Of a stretch of 64,000 bases of DNA, positions 1 through 8,755 are shown in pieces. The stretch spans positions 2,604,001-2,668,000 of the forward strand of contig NZ_CP081149.1 in NCBI RefSeq assembly GCF_019665785.1, read 5' to 3'. Source of the stretch: Deefgea piscis. GTDB taxonomy: Bacteria; Pseudomonadota; Gammaproteobacteria; Burkholderiales; Chitinibacteraceae. Every line of letters starts with the position of its first letter. The stretch's first letter is position 1. The notes below the pieces were generated by a model. That model worked only from the letters and a program-made list of their open reading frames with translations, had not been told where the DNA came from and did not search any database. A program made the translations under genes and the position numbers.

Positions 1-2
1 AA

Positions 3-989
3 CATACAAACATAGCAGCAAGTAGAAGATTCTGCATAGCGCCTATGCTCGATTGGACAGACCGTTTTTACCGTCGATTCGCCCGCGAATTGAGCCAGCA
101 CACTTGGCTGTATACCGAGATGGTGAATACCGGGGCGATTATTCATGGCGATCCGATGCGGCATTTGCGGTTTGATCCGTCAGAAAACCCGATTGCCCTG
201 CAATTGGGCGGCTCAAATGCGGCTGATTTGGCGCATTGCGCCAAGGTGGCCGAGCAATGGGGTTATAACGAGGTCAATTTGAATGTGGGTTGCCCTAGCG
301 AGCGAGTGCAGTCGGGCTCGTTTGGCGCTTGCTTGATGCTGGAACCTGATTTAGTCAGCGATGCGGTTAAAGCCATGCGCGATGCGTGCAGTATCGACGT
401 TACGGTGAAGCACCGGATCGGCATTGATCAGATTGAGGATTACAGCTTTGTTCGCGATTTTGTTGGCCATGTGGCCGATGCCGGTTGCAGCACGTTTATT
501 GTGCACGCCAGAAATGCGATTTTAAAAGGCCTTAGCCCGAAAGAAAACCGCGATATTCCGCCGCTTAAATATGCTTATGCCTATCAGCTCAAGCAAGACT
601 TCCCGGCGCTAGAGATTATTATTAATGGTGGCATTACCACCATTGCCGATAGCCTAACGCATTTGCAGCATGTGGATGGCGTAATGCTCGGGCGCGAGGC
701 TTATCATAATCCGTGGATTTTAAGCGAAGTAGATGCCGCGATTTATGGTGCGCCGCACGTTGAAACCACGCGCCGCGCGGTAATGGAAGATTTACGCGGC
801 TTTGTCGATGCGGAGCTCGCGGCAGGCACACCGCTACGCTATGTGGCGCGGCATATTTTAGGTTTGTACCAAGGCCGGCCCGGTGCGCGGCATTGGCGGC
901 GGATGTTGTCGGATGCAGCTTTGCTTAAAAACGCCGATTGGCGCTTAATTGAAGAAGCGCTTAATATTGTCGAATCTCGTCAGGATTAA
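3..989 (+). CDS. dusA: tRNA-dihydrouridine synthase DusA (5' end cut off by the window)
   Basis: FMN-dependent enzyme that reduces uridine to dihydrouridine at positions 20/20a of the tRNA D-loop. Counting from the ATG at 45, the catalytic cysteine is Cys83 in NVGCPSERV, and the FMN-binding TIM barrel is recognisable from PIALQLGG and INGGI. The ATG at 45 is probably not the true start. The frame stays open upstream to the window edge and reads RRFCIAP before MLDWTDR, which matches the usual DusA N-terminus (SVAPMLDWTDRH). The gene therefore almost certainly begins before base 1. The family assignment is secure; the missing part is the first few to about 20 residues. The protease gene follows 4 bases after the stop codon. 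Confidence 0.95.
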   Translation, partial: HTNIAASRRFCIAPMLDWTDRFYRRFARELSQHTWLYTEMVNTGAIIHGDPMRHLRFDPSENPIALQLGGSNAADLAHCAKVAEQWGYNEVNLNVGCPSERVQSGSFGACLMLEPDLVSDAVKAMRDACSIDVTVKHRIGIDQIEDYSFVRDFVGHVADAGCSTFIVHARNAILKGLSPKENRDIPPLKYAYAYQLKQDFPALEIIINGGITTIADSLTHLQHVDGVMLGREAYHNPWILSEVDAAIYGAPHVETTRRAVMEDLRGFVDAELAAGTPLRYVARHILGLYQGRPGARHWRRMLSDAALLKNADWRLIEEALNIVESRQD

Positions 990-993
990 ACTC

Positions 994-1653
994 ATGCTGC
1001 CCATTCGCTCCCTCACTGCACTCTGTGCTGGCTTGTTATTGGCATTACCACCGTTGGCCATGGCCGATGAAATGACACTCTTGGCCACCATGGGCAGCAA
1101 GGCGATTTTTCAGTTGAATGGGCAAAAGAAAACCTTGCAAGTCGGCCAAACGGTGGGCGGCATTAAGGTGATTTCGATTGCTGCCGATTCGGCGGTGATT
1201 GAGGCCAGTAATGGCCGGCAACGGCGTTTGGGCTTAGGCGAGGGCTATGTGATTTCGGCGGCCACGCCAAGCGATGGCGACAGTAGCGTGGTGCTCTCGC
1301 CCAGCCAAGGCGGGCATTACCTCGCCGAGGTGGCGATTAATGGCCAAAGCCAGACTGGGGTGATTGATACCGGCGCTACGCATTTATCGATGTCGGCCAA
1401 TGTGGCCAACCAGCTGAAGCTGAACTATCAAAACGGCCAGCCGATGCGCTCCCACACCGCCAATGGCGTGATTCGCTCGTGGCTGATTGTGTTGCCCAAA
1501 GCCAGAATCGGTAATGTAACGCTGTATAATCTCGATTTGGTGGTGCGTGATAGTAACGACAACAGCCCAATTTTAATCGGCATGAGCACGCTCAACCGCT
1601 TTCAAATGAAGCGCGAACAAGAACTGATGATTTTAAGTAAAAAGGCCTATTAA
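994..1653 (+). CDS. Periplasmic retropepsin-like aspartic protease (clan AA)
   Basis: Predicted 219-residue exported protein. An N-terminal signal peptide (hydrophobic residues about 5-22, ending PLAMA) is followed by a roughly 80-residue N-terminal region and then a single retropepsin-like domain with the catalytic DTG triplet at about 125-127, in VIDTGATHLSMS. A second conserved stretch, LIGMSTLNRF, sits near the C-terminus. Bacterial members of this family are thought to act as dimers with one Asp from each chain; the substrate is unknown. I chose the ATG at 994 because AGGA lies about 9 bases upstream and the signal peptide begins there; an upstream start at 949 would overlap dusA. The gene is packed between dusA and rdgB, so co-transcription is likely. 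Confidence 0.8.
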   Translation: MLPIRSLTALCAGLLLALPPLAMADEMTLLATMGSKAIFQLNGQKKTLQVGQTVGGIKVISIAADSAVIEASNGRQRRLGLGEGYVISAATPSDGDSSVVLSPSQGGHYLAEVAINGQSQTGVIDTGATHLSMSANVANQLKLNYQNGQPMRSHTANGVIRSWLIVLPKARIGNVTLYNLDLVVRDSNDNSPILIGMSTLNRFQMKREQELMILSKKAY

Positions 1654-2253
1654 ATGGCAAAGCAACGCATTGTGTTAGCCAGCAATAACACTGGTAAAGT
1701 CAAAGAATTCAATCACTTACTGGCTGACTTTGATCTCGAAGTCATCCCGCAAGGTGAGCTTGGCGTGAGTGAATGCCCCGAGCCCTTTGATACTTTTGTT
1801 GAAAATGCGCTGGCCAAAGCGCGGCATGCGGCGCGAGAGACGGGTTTACCGGCGCTGGCGGACGATTCTGGTTTGTGTGTGCATGCGCTGGGTGGCGCGC
1901 CGGGCGTGTATTCGGCACGCTATGCAGGCGAGCCCAAATCAGACGCGCGCAATAATAGTAAATTGATCGAGCAAATGGTGTCGCACTCTGATCGCCGCGC
2001 TTGGTATTATGCTGCCTTGGTGCTAGTGCGTAGCAGCCACGATCCTCAGCCATTGATTGCCGATGGTATTTGCATTGGCGAAATCTTAAATACCCCATTG
2101 GGTGACGGCGGTTTTGGTTATGATCCGCTGTTTTGGCGGGCTGACTTTGCGAAAACCGTGGCGCAAATGACGGCCAACGAGAAAGCACTGATTTCGCATC
2201 GCGCCAAAGCGCTTAATAAATTAATTGAACAACTGAAGGAAACTGGGCTGTGA
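1654..2253 (+). CDS. rdgB: dITP/XTP pyrophosphatase (RdgB/HAM1 family)
   Basis: House-cleaning nucleotide pyrophosphatase of 199 residues that hydrolyses non-canonical purine triphosphates (dITP, XTP) to monophosphates and so keeps them out of DNA and RNA. Family motifs are present: the N-terminal substrate loop ASNNTGKVKEF, the catalytic acidic motif ADDSGL at 69-74, the glycine-rich GGFGYDPLF, and the C-terminal ISHRAKAL. The length is typical. It starts directly after the protease stop codon and its own stop overlaps the next small gene, so these genes form a compact operon. Confidence 0.97.
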   Translation: MAKQRIVLASNNTGKVKEFNHLLADFDLEVIPQGELGVSECPEPFDTFVENALAKARHAARETGLPALADDSGLCVHALGGAPGVYSARYAGEPKSDARNNSKLIEQMVSHSDRRAWYYAALVLVRSSHDPQPLIADGICIGEILNTPLGDGGFGYDPLFWRADFAKTVAQMTANEKALISHRAKALNKLIEQLKETGL

Positions 2254-2471
2254 GTCAGGATGAAAGTCGTTGGGCCCGCTGGGTAAGAGACGATGGCAGC
2301 GTGGTATCGTGCACCGAAAAAGTAAAAGTAATGAACGAAAACCTCGATGAGCTACTCCAAATGGCGCAAGACTTATTTGAAGATGGCGTATTGATGGAAG
2401 TGTCCGAAGCCCAAATGCGTGACGTACTACAGCGCCTCGTGCAGAGTGTGCATAATCCCTATCAAAAATAA
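2250..2471 (+). CDS. Small hypothetical protein overlapping rdgB
   Basis: A 73-residue acidic protein that I do not recognise. The GTG start overlaps the rdgB stop by 4 bases and has AAGGA about 9 bases upstream, which supports translational coupling. The N-terminus is rich in Trp and Arg (RWARWVRDDG), followed by a helical region with repeated hydrophobic spacing (NLDELLQMAQDLFEDG). No signal peptide or membrane segment is visible. The tight coupling and coding-like composition make it likely real. Confidence 0.65.
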   Translation: MSQDESRWARWVRDDGSVVSCTEKVKVMNENLDELLQMAQDLFEDGVLMEVSEAQMRDVLQRLVQSVHNPYQK

Positions 2472-2553
2472 GTGATGCCAGCTAAGATCCGGCTTTAAGC
2501 AGGATTAGCCAGTTGCTGTCTTGATGGTTACATTTTTAATAAGGTAGTTTAAA

Positions 2554-3078
2554 TTGCAAAAAACATTACTTGCCCTTGCCCTGATGTTGCCACTGTCTTG
2601 CTTTGCCGCCAAAGCAAGCGACACCTCTAAAGCCGAGGTCGCATCGCCATTCACCGCCGAGCGTAATAAAGCCGCGGGTAACTTAAGCACGTCTTTGGTT
2701 GTGATGCAAAAAATGGCCAAAAACTGCAAAATCGAACAAACCGAAGGCCTGATCAATTCGGCCACCAAAGGCTATATCGAACGCAATAAAGCCTATCTTG
2801 GTATGCATTATGGTTATGTCACTGCCTTTCTCGATTACGTAAAAGAATCCGCCGGTGCCGACGAAGCTAAAAAAGTGAGCGGCGAATTACTCAAAGCCAA
2901 TAACGACCAATCGAATAAAATCATTGAAGACATGACCAAAAAAGATGGCCCAACCCAAGCTTGCCAACGCTACTTTACCTATTTAGCGGCGGGCGAGATG
3001 GACATCAAAAAAGGCTCACCAGACTTTAAAACCCTCAATGACATGCTCAATTTTGCCAATAGCCAAAAAGCAAAATAA
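2554..3078 (+). CDS. Exported hypothetical protein
   Basis: A 174-residue protein with a clear signal peptide (hydrophobic core LLALALMLPLSCFA, likely cleaved after CFAA). The start is TTG at 2554, with AAGG about 9 bases upstream; no ATG fits the signal peptide. The mature part is Lys/Ala/Asn rich and mainly helical, with two cysteines (in KNCKIEQ and QACQRYF) that could form a disulfide in the periplasm. I do not recognise a family. About 80 bases separate it from the gene before and about 120 from hemW. Confidence 0.7.
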   Translation: MQKTLLALALMLPLSCFAAKASDTSKAEVASPFTAERNKAAGNLSTSLVVMQKMAKNCKIEQTEGLINSATKGYIERNKAYLGMHYGYVTAFLDYVKESAGADEAKKVSGELLKANNDQSNKIIEDMTKKDGPTQACQRYFTYLAAGEMDIKKGSPDFKTLNDMLNFANSQKAK

Positions 3079-3200
3079 GCCCATATAACCGTTTTTGGGG
3101 GCTGCAATACGGCCACCACGCAACGGTTGATTGACGTCTAAACCTCGTTTTATTTCTTACCTTAGGGCTGGCCTTGCTCAGCCCTAATTTGTTAGGCCCT

Positions 3201-4385
3201 ATGCAAACCGTTTCTTTCTCGCAATCGGGCCTAACCGCCCTGCCCCCGTTGGCACTTTATATTCACTTTCCTTGGTGCGTACGCAAATGCCCGTATTGCG
3301 ATTTTAATTCGCACGCGGTTAAAGACGGCATTCCAGAGCAGCGCTATATCGATGCGCTGATTGCCGATTTAGAAAGCAATCTGCCGCAAGTATGGGGCCG
3401 ATCGGTATCGAGTATTTTTATGGGCGGCGGCACGCCGAGTTTGTTTTCGGCCGCCAGTATGGACCGCTTGCTAGAGGCGATTCGTGCGCGCATCAAGCTC
3501 AACCCCGATGCCGAGATTACCCTAGAAGCCAATCCGGGTACGTTTGAAATCGAAAAATTTGCTGGCTACCGCGCTGCGGGGATTAATCGCTTATCGATCG
3601 GCATTCAAAGCTTTAATGCTACGCATTTAAGTGCTTTAGGCCGCATCCATAATCGCGACGAAGCCTTGCGCGCCATTGAGATTGCTGCCCTGCACTTTGA
3701 TAATTTTAATCTCGATTTAATGTATGCCCTGCCCAAGCAAACGCTGGCCGAGGCCGAGGCCGATATCGACCAAGCGATTGCCTGCGGCTCAACGCATTTG
3801 AGCGCCTACCATTTAACGCTCGAACCCAATACGCTGTTTCACCGCTATCCACCGGCGCTGCCTGATGACGATTTGGCTGCCGATATGCAAGAAATGATTG
3901 AGGCCAAACTCGCCGCCGCAGGGTTTGGCCACTATGAAACCAGTGCTTTTTATAAGCAACACCCAAGCAAAGATCACCGCAGCCAACATAATTTAAATTA
4001 CTGGCAATTTGGTGATTACCTAGGCATTGGCGCTGGTGCGCACGGCAAAATCAGTTTTCACGATAAAATCATTCGCCAAGCGCGCTTTAAACAGCCCACC
4101 GAATATTTAGCCAAAATGGCGATGGGCTCGGCGATTCAAAGCGAAGAAATTATCGAAAAATCGGCGCTGCCGTTTGAATTTATGCTCAACACGCTGCGCT
4201 TAACCGGTGGTTTTCCGATTGCGCTGTTTAGCGAGCGCACCGGATTGCCAATGAGTAAAATTGTTTACGAAATTGAGCGCGCCTGCACTGAAGGCTTACT
4301 CGAGCGCGATTTGCACCATGTACGCCCAACGCTCAAAGGGCAGCGCTTTTTAAATGTGCTGATGGAACGATTTTTACCAGATTAA
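3201..4385 (+). CDS. hemW: HemW, radical SAM haem chaperone (coproporphyrinogen dehydrogenase-like)
   Basis: Radical SAM protein of about 394 residues. The CX3CX2C iron-sulfur motif is at Cys26, Cys30 and Cys33 in FPWCVRKCPYCDF, followed by MGGGTPS and the SAM-binding segments TLEANPG and RLSIGIQSF. HemW resembles oxygen-independent coproporphyrinogen III oxidase (HemN) but lacks its extra N-terminal cysteine and is regarded as a haem-binding protein that delivers haem to respiratory enzymes. The rdgB-hemW neighbourhood is common in proteobacteria. An alternative TTG start at 3174 has AGGG 6 bases upstream and would add nine residues; I prefer the ATG. Confidence 0.93.
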   Translation: MQTVSFSQSGLTALPPLALYIHFPWCVRKCPYCDFNSHAVKDGIPEQRYIDALIADLESNLPQVWGRSVSSIFMGGGTPSLFSAASMDRLLEAIRARIKLNPDAEITLEANPGTFEIEKFAGYRAAGINRLSIGIQSFNATHLSALGRIHNRDEALRAIEIAALHFDNFNLDLMYALPKQTLAEAEADIDQAIACGSTHLSAYHLTLEPNTLFHRYPPALPDDDLAADMQEMIEAKLAAAGFGHYETSAFYKQHPSKDHRSQHNLNYWQFGDYLGIGAGAHGKISFHDKIIRQARFKQPTEYLAKMAMGSAIQSEEIIEKSALPFEFMLNTLRLTGGFPIALFSERTGLPMSKIVYEIERACTEGLLERDLHHVRPTLKGQRFLNVLMERFLPD

Positions 4386-4485
4386 GCGGCAAGGCGCAGT
4401 ACAATGCACCGCATAGCGATGCCATCATCGTTGCGGTTCAAGTGGTGAGTGCCAGCAGAACGCAAGCTGTCAACATCGAAAAGCC

Positions 4486-4636
4486 GACGCAGAGACGCAG
4501 AGGCGCAGAGAAAAACCAATTTTACATTCAAACCACGAGTAGGCACGGAGCGTGAAGCTGGGACTTGTTTTGGTTTTACTCTGGTTTTACTTTGGTTTTG
4601 CTCTGGTTTTGCTCCGCGTCTCTGCGCCTCTGCGTC
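4486..4636. repeat. Inverted-repeat element with 25-bp imperfect arms
   Basis: Bases 4486-4510 and 4612-4636 are reverse complements at 22 of 25 positions. Each arm is itself built from an 8-bp tandem unit close to ACGCAGAG. Between them lie a spacer and an 11-bp tandem repeat. A 93-residue reading frame at 4449-4730 crosses the whole element; its residues (SRRRDAEAQR, RLCASASKDF) simply translate the repeat, so I do not call it a gene. Sequences close to ACGCAGAGGCGCAGAG are, from memory, common between genes in many bacteria. A degenerate copy lies near 23.14-23.21 kb. The 390 bases between hemW and the next gene hold nothing else I can name. Confidence 0.7.
4571..4614. repeat. Four tandem copies of an 11-bp unit
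   Basis: Four adjacent units fit TGGTTTTRCTY exactly, at 4571-4581, 4582-4592, 4593-4603 and 4604-4614. Units 3 and 4 are identical. The array sits inside the inverted-repeat element, directly before its right arm, and could vary in copy number by slippage. Confidence 0.8.
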
Positions 4637-4775
4637 AAAAGATTTTTTAAGTGAACACCACCATGCGCTCGGCTTGATTTGCGGCTTAAGCCAATTGCCT
4701 GAGGCTAAACATCTGGGTATATTTACCTAACAATTAATCATTAATGGCTAGCGCCATATACCTCTGGATTACATA

Positions 4776-5342
4776 ATGGAATGGCCTGTTACGGCGCTCT
4801 CGCCAAGTGAAAAATACAATCTGATTACCGACTGCGTGGTGCCGCGGCCGATTGCTTGGGTGACGAGCACCAATGCCAACGGCAGCATCAATATCGCGCC
4901 ATTTTCTTATTTTAATATTGTCAGTAGCGAGCCATTGATTGTGTCGCTCAGTGTCAATCGTCGCCAAGATCAAAGCGGACTGAACGAGCAAAAAGACACG
5001 GCGCAAAACCTACTCAATGGTGGAGATTGCGTGATTCATATTCCATCGCATGATCATGCGCCGGCAGTGCATGCCACGGGTTCGAGCATCCCGCCGAGCC
5101 AAGCGCAGATTGATGCACTCGGTTTAATGTTTGCCGCCTCACAAGCGGTAAAAACCCCGCGCATCGAAAACTGCGCCGTCGCCCTCGAAGGGCGTTTAAT
5201 GCAGCATATCGAAGTTGGCCAACCGATTGCCGCCGATTTATTGCTGATTGAAATCGTGCATATTTATACCGCCGATGATCTGCTACACAATGGCCGCGTT
5301 CACCCCGAGCCGTATGCCATCAACGCCAATAAGCGGCCCTAA
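4776..5342 (+). CDS. Flavin reductase family protein (FMN-binding split barrel)
   Basis: A 188-residue cytoplasmic protein of the flavin reductase-like family (PF01613). The N-terminal signature VVPRPIAWVTS is followed by GSINIAPFSYFN, both typical of the FMN-binding split barrel. Members use NAD(P)H to reduce flavin or simply bind FMN; the substrate of this one cannot be read from sequence. It is transcribed alone, with a repeat element upstream and a strong terminator downstream. Confidence 0.85.
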   Translation: MEWPVTALSPSEKYNLITDCVVPRPIAWVTSTNANGSINIAPFSYFNIVSSEPLIVSLSVNRRQDQSGLNEQKDTAQNLLNGGDCVIHIPSHDHAPAVHATGSSIPPSQAQIDALGLMFAASQAVKTPRIENCAVALEGRLMQHIEVGQPIAADLLLIEIVHIYTADDLLHNGRVHPEPYAINANKRP

Positions 5343-5371
5343 TCCCGCGCCTCATTCATAGCAACATTCAA

Positions 5372-5409
5372 AAAACCGCAACTGCGATTACGCCGTTGCG
5401 GTTTTTTTT
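5372..5409 (+). terminator. Rho-independent terminator after the flavin reductase gene
   Basis: Stem AAAACCGCAAC / GTTGCGGTTTT with a 12-base loop, followed by a run of eight T. The remaining bases up to amtB at 5647 are AT-rich; I searched for a sigma54 site (TGGCAC-N5-TTGCA) before amtB and saw none. Confidence 0.9.
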
Positions 5410-5646
5410 CGTCCCGCGCATTGCGTTGTTTAATTACAAACCTAAAAAGCTTTAAACAATTAATTGCAATAATCACACGCATAATTTATTTCGCCTACAA
5501 AGCCTCAAGATTACAATCTGCCCAAACCAGCAGTTTCATGCGCGCTGTACCATAATCTAAGCAGCCTTCATCAGCCGACACCACAAAGCCGTGGTTAAGC
5601 GCGGCTCCGTTGTTGCCCAGCGATCAATCGTAAATAGGAGAGCAGC

Positions 5647-6858
5647 ATGTACCTTATTAATACCGGCGATACCGCCTTTATCATTTTATGTACGGCGATG
5701 GTGTGTTTAATGACGCCAGGGCTGGCGATGTTTTATGGCGGGCTCACGCGCAGCCGCAGCATGCTGTCGATCATGATGCAAAATTTCATCTCCATGGGGG
5801 TGATTTCGATTGTGTGGATTTTTGGTGGTTTTAGTTTGGCCTTTGGTCCCGATATCGGCGGCGTGATTGGCGATTTAACTTACTTTGGCTTTAGCGGCAT
5901 TGGCGCCATGCCCCATCCACATTACGCGCCATCGATACCGTTTATTATGTTTTTTGCCTACCAAATGATGTTTGCCATCATCACGCCAGCGCTGATTACT
6001 GGCGCGTTTGCCGAGCGCTTTGATTTTAAGGCGTATCTCAAATTCATCGTGCTGTGGATGCTACTCGTGTATGTGCCCGTAGCACACTGGATTTGGGGTG
6101 GTGGCTTTTTGGCCAAACTCGGGGTTATCGACTTTGCTGGTGGGATAGTGGTGCACACCACCGCTGGGTTTGCTGCCTTGGCCACGGTGATGTTTTTGGG
6201 ACACCGCGATATTGCGCCCAATGACCCGCCAGAAGCCAGCAACTTACCGTTGGTAGCGGTGGGTGCCGGTTTACTGTGGTTTGGCTGGTTTGGCTTTAAT
6301 GCTGGTGGCGCATATGCCGCCAATGCCTTGGCTGCATATGCCTTTGTCAACACAGCAGTCGCCGGTGCAGTGGCGATGGTGGTTTGGCTCATGCTCGCTT
6401 GGCGCTTTGAAGACAAACCGAGTTTTTCTGGCGTTTTAGTCGGTGGCATAGCCGGTTTAGCCACCATTACGCCAACGGCAGGTTATGTCGAGCCTTGGGC
6501 AGCGGTACTGATTGGCGCGATTGGCGCCACGGCATGCTACTTTGCTAAAACCTTACAATCGCGCTTTAAATACGACGACGCGCTCGAAGTCTTTCGCGCG
6601 CACGGCGTTGGCGGTGTGACGGGGTCACTGTTAGTGGGGATTTTAGCCAACCGTGCGATTGACGACATCAACGGCGGCTTACATCAATTCATTATTCAAT
6701 TGATTGCCGTGGTGTTAGTGGCGGTGTATTCCTTTGCCATTACTTGGGTGATTATGAAGTTAATCCACAAACCACGCGTGAGCGTTGCCGCAGAAGAAGA
6801 AGGGCTCGACGAAGCACTACACGGCGAGCGGGCGTATTTTTTTGATAAAGACAACTAA
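5647..6858 (+). CDS. amtB: Ammonium transporter AmtB
   Basis: A 403-residue integral inner-membrane protein with about 11 hydrophobic segments, forming the trimeric ammonium channel. The twin pore histidines are visible as His170 (VVHTTAG) and His319 (RAHGVGG), with TPGLAMFYGG near the N-terminus and the family stretch WFGFNAGG. There is no cleavable signal peptide, unlike the E. coli protein. A good ribosome site (AGGAG) lies about 9 bases upstream. No glnK (PII) gene is adjacent, although the usual arrangement is glnK-amtB, so its PII partner must be encoded elsewhere. Confidence 0.97.
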   Translation: MYLINTGDTAFIILCTAMVCLMTPGLAMFYGGLTRSRSMLSIMMQNFISMGVISIVWIFGGFSLAFGPDIGGVIGDLTYFGFSGIGAMPHPHYAPSIPFIMFFAYQMMFAIITPALITGAFAERFDFKAYLKFIVLWMLLVYVPVAHWIWGGGFLAKLGVIDFAGGIVVHTTAGFAALATVMFLGHRDIAPNDPPEASNLPLVAVGAGLLWFGWFGFNAGGAYAANALAAYAFVNTAVAGAVAMVVWLMLAWRFEDKPSFSGVLVGGIAGLATITPTAGYVEPWAAVLIGAIGATACYFAKTLQSRFKYDDALEVFRAHGVGGVTGSLLVGILANRAIDDINGGLHQFIIQLIAVVLVAVYSFAITWVIMKLIHKPRVSVAAEEEGLDEALHGERAYFFDKDN

Positions 6859-6900
6859 GGCGATAAGATTGGCTCACTGGCTGGGTGATCGAAGCTGCGG

Positions 6901-7165
6901 TGTTTAGATTACGTGTTGATGATTTTAAGTGCCTGCGGCACATTGTTTTACAGTCGCAGTCCGCGACGGGGACCCTCTTTCTTTGACTCGCCAAAGAAAG
7001 AGGGGGAAAGAAAGGCGCCCCGAGCGCGCATCGGTCCCCGATGCCCTCGATTGTCGTGAGCCAAACGATAAAACTGTTTGTCTCCCTTCCGCACTCGGTG
7101 CGCTTAGACGGGGTTTTAAGCCCCTACTCGACGAGCGCGGCACAGCATCAAACCCAATCTAAACA
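6901..7165. repeat. MITE-like element with terminal inverted repeats (long copy)
   Basis: The left end (6901-6921, TGTTTAGATTACGTGTTGATG) and the right end, read on the minus strand from 7165, share ten identical outer bases and then TTGATG with one gap. Just inside the left end is GTGCCTGCGGCAC, itself a palindrome. The interior carries a perfect 13-bp hairpin (6973-6985 against 6992-7004, stem CCCTCTTTCTTTG). It encodes no transposase; short frames across it on both strands look like translated repeat. Shorter relatives occur at 15627-15687 and 11319-11357. It fills the gap between amtB and ridA. Confidence 0.6.
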
Positions 7166-7190
7166 TTGCCATTGAACCGGCGCTGCCCGC

Positions 7191-7230
7191 AAAGCCTTGA
7201 GCCGACTTCTATGTCGGCGAAAGGCTTTTA
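7191..7230. other. Two-tier symmetrical hairpin upstream of ridA
   Basis: AAAGCCTT, two bases, GCCGAC, a 6-base loop, GTCGGC, two bases, AAGGCTTT. The structure is fully symmetrical and could act as a terminator for transcription leaving amtB, although the T-run is short. The rest of 7231-7348 shows only the AGGAG ribosome site of ridA. Confidence 0.5.
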
Positions 7231-7348
7231 CTACGTAGAACACTGTCAAAATCAAGTCAAATTACAGTAAACTCTGCAAACAAAACCCGCTTAAAATCAT
7301 CGCCGCCGCTGCCGCTGGCGACTTTTTCCCTCTCTAGGAGCGCTCCAA

Positions 7349-7738
7349 ATGAGCAAATCGATTATTCATTCCGAGCAAGCCCCCGCCGCCGTCGGCACGT
7401 ATTCGCAAGCGATTAAAGTAGGCGACACGGTGTATTTATCTGGCCAAATTGGGCTTGATCCTGCGTCTGGCATCTTGCTCGAAGGTTTTGACGCGCAAGC
7501 GCACCGTGTATTTCAAAATCTACGCGCCGTTTGCCAAGCAGCCGGTGGCGATTTATCCGACATCGTAAAATTGGGCGTTTTTGTCGTCGATTTGGCCAAC
7601 TTTGCCCAACTCAATACCATTATGAGCGAATACTTTAGCGCACCGTTTCCAGCGCGCGCGGCAGTCCAAGCTGCGGCACTGCCTAAAGGCGCATTGGTTG
7701 AAGCCGATGCCGTCATGGTTTTGCTGCGTAATGAGTAG
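7349..7738 (+). CDS. ridA: RidA family enamine/imine deaminase
   Basis: A 129-residue protein of the YjgF/YER057c/UK114 family. It hydrolyses reactive enamine/imine intermediates made by PLP enzymes such as threonine dehydratase, protecting other PLP enzymes. The active-site arginine (Arg103 in PARAAVQ) and the conserved glutamate (Glu118 in LVEADAV) mark it as a true RidA-type deaminase rather than a diverged Rid2-7 member. AGGAG lies about 10 bases upstream of the ATG. The next gene starts inside its last codons. Confidence 0.95.
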   Translation: MSKSIIHSEQAPAAVGTYSQAIKVGDTVYLSGQIGLDPASGILLEGFDAQAHRVFQNLRAVCQAAGGDLSDIVKLGVFVVDLANFAQLNTIMSEYFSAPFPARAAVQAAALPKGALVEADAVMVLLRNE

Positions 7739-8090
7739 CGGCTACCTGATCGCCAAATACCTGATCACGGCGGCGGTCGTGGTCGGTATTTCTGAAGTAG
7801 CCAGCCGTTTTGAGCGCATCGGCGGCTTGCTGGCGGCCCTGCCCTTAGTTAGCTGTTTAACGCTGATTTGGTTATATATTGAAAAAAATCCCGCCGATAA
7901 AATTGGTGCTCATGCTTGGTATACGTTTTGGTATGTGCTGCCGACATTACCGATGTTTCTGGCGTTTCCATTGTTGCTAACGCGCTTTGGCTTTTGGCCC
8001 GCACTCGGTATCGCAGCCATCGCTACGATGCTGTTGTTTTTGCCTTACAGTTTTTTACTCAGCCGCTATTTTCAAATTCATTTATTGTAA
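7731..8090 (+). CDS. DUF3147 family inner-membrane protein
   Basis: A 119-residue, very hydrophobic protein with about four predicted membrane segments. The pattern [38 protein letters not shown] and RFGFWPAL matches what I recall of the DUF3147 family, whose function is unknown. I chose the ATG at 7731, which overlaps the ridA stop by 8 bases and begins the family-like N-terminus. Translational coupling to ridA is likely. Confidence 0.75.
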   Translation: MSSGYLIAKYLITAAVVVGISEVASRFERIGGLLAALPLVSCLTLIWLYIEKNPADKIGAHAWYTFWYVLPTLPMFLAFPLLLTRFGFWPALGIAAIATMLLFLPYSFLLSRYFQIHLL

Positions 8091-8178
8091 AACTGCAGCT
8101 CAATAAACTAAGGCCTATGAGTATCTACTGCAAGTGCTTATTTAATAAAACCTAGCAGCACATACCCAAGGAATCACG

Positions 8179-8610
8179 ATGCCATTCCAAAACCCACCCG
8201 ACGCCCAAATTAAAGCCCTACTGCAATCAACACGATCAATTGCCGTCGTTGGGCTGTCAGACAAACCGCAGCGGGCCAGCTATATCGTTAGCCAGCGGAT
8301 GCAAACTTGGGGCTTTGCCATCATTCCGATCACCGCCAAACCACAGGCGCAGATTTTAGGCGCAGCGGTGCATCGGCAATTAAGCGACGTCACCAAGCCA
8401 ATCGATTGCGTGGATGTGTTTGTGCGCAGCGAAATCGTCGGCGATGTTGTTGATCAAGCGATTGCTTTGGGCATCAAACTGATCTGGTTGCAAAAAGGGA
8501 TTGGCGACGAAGCGGCTGCCTTACGCGCTCAAGCTGCCGGGCTGTGCATCGTGATGGATCGTTGTTTAATGACCGAATATCAGCGTTTATTCCCTGAAAG
8601 AATGCTTTAA
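8179..8610 (+). CDS. CoA-binding domain protein (YccU-like)
   Basis: A 143-residue protein made of a single Rossmann-like CoA-binding domain (PF13380). The N-terminal nucleotide loop reads IAVVGLSDKPQRASY; later conserved parts are IDCVDVFV, LIWLQKGI and a C-terminal VMDRCLMTEY. The cellular role of stand-alone members is not established. Its start has an AAGGA ribosome site (cccaaggaatcacgATG). It stands alone between the DUF3147 gene and dapF. Confidence 0.85.
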   Translation: MPFQNPPDAQIKALLQSTRSIAVVGLSDKPQRASYIVSQRMQTWGFAIIPITAKPQAQILGAAVHRQLSDVTKPIDCVDVFVRSEIVGDVVDQAIALGIKLIWLQKGIGDEAAALRAQAAGLCIVMDRCLMTEYQRLFPERML

Positions 8611-8755
8611 AATAAGCGGCGCAGCGCCTTTAAAAGCGATGCCAACACGCTCAATCGCTAATTTGGCCGCATTTTTCATTATTCTATTTCAACAAGCTTG
8701 CACTGACAGGCAGGCTCAGCGTAGCCTTAGCACACCTTAAAACATCGCAAAAATC

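Noticed and set aside
4571..4614. CRISPR array
   Set aside because: The units are contiguous 11-mers with no spacers and there are no cas genes in the window.
4449..4730. 93-codon frame between hemW and the flavin reductase gene
   Set aside because: Its sequence is a translation of the inverted and tandem repeats; no ribosome site.
5410..5646. Sigma54 promoter for amtB
   Set aside because: No GG-N10-GC element with flanking consensus could be found.
6929..7162. 77-codon frame and its antisense partner between amtB and ridA
   Set aside because: Both are contained in the MITE-like repeat.
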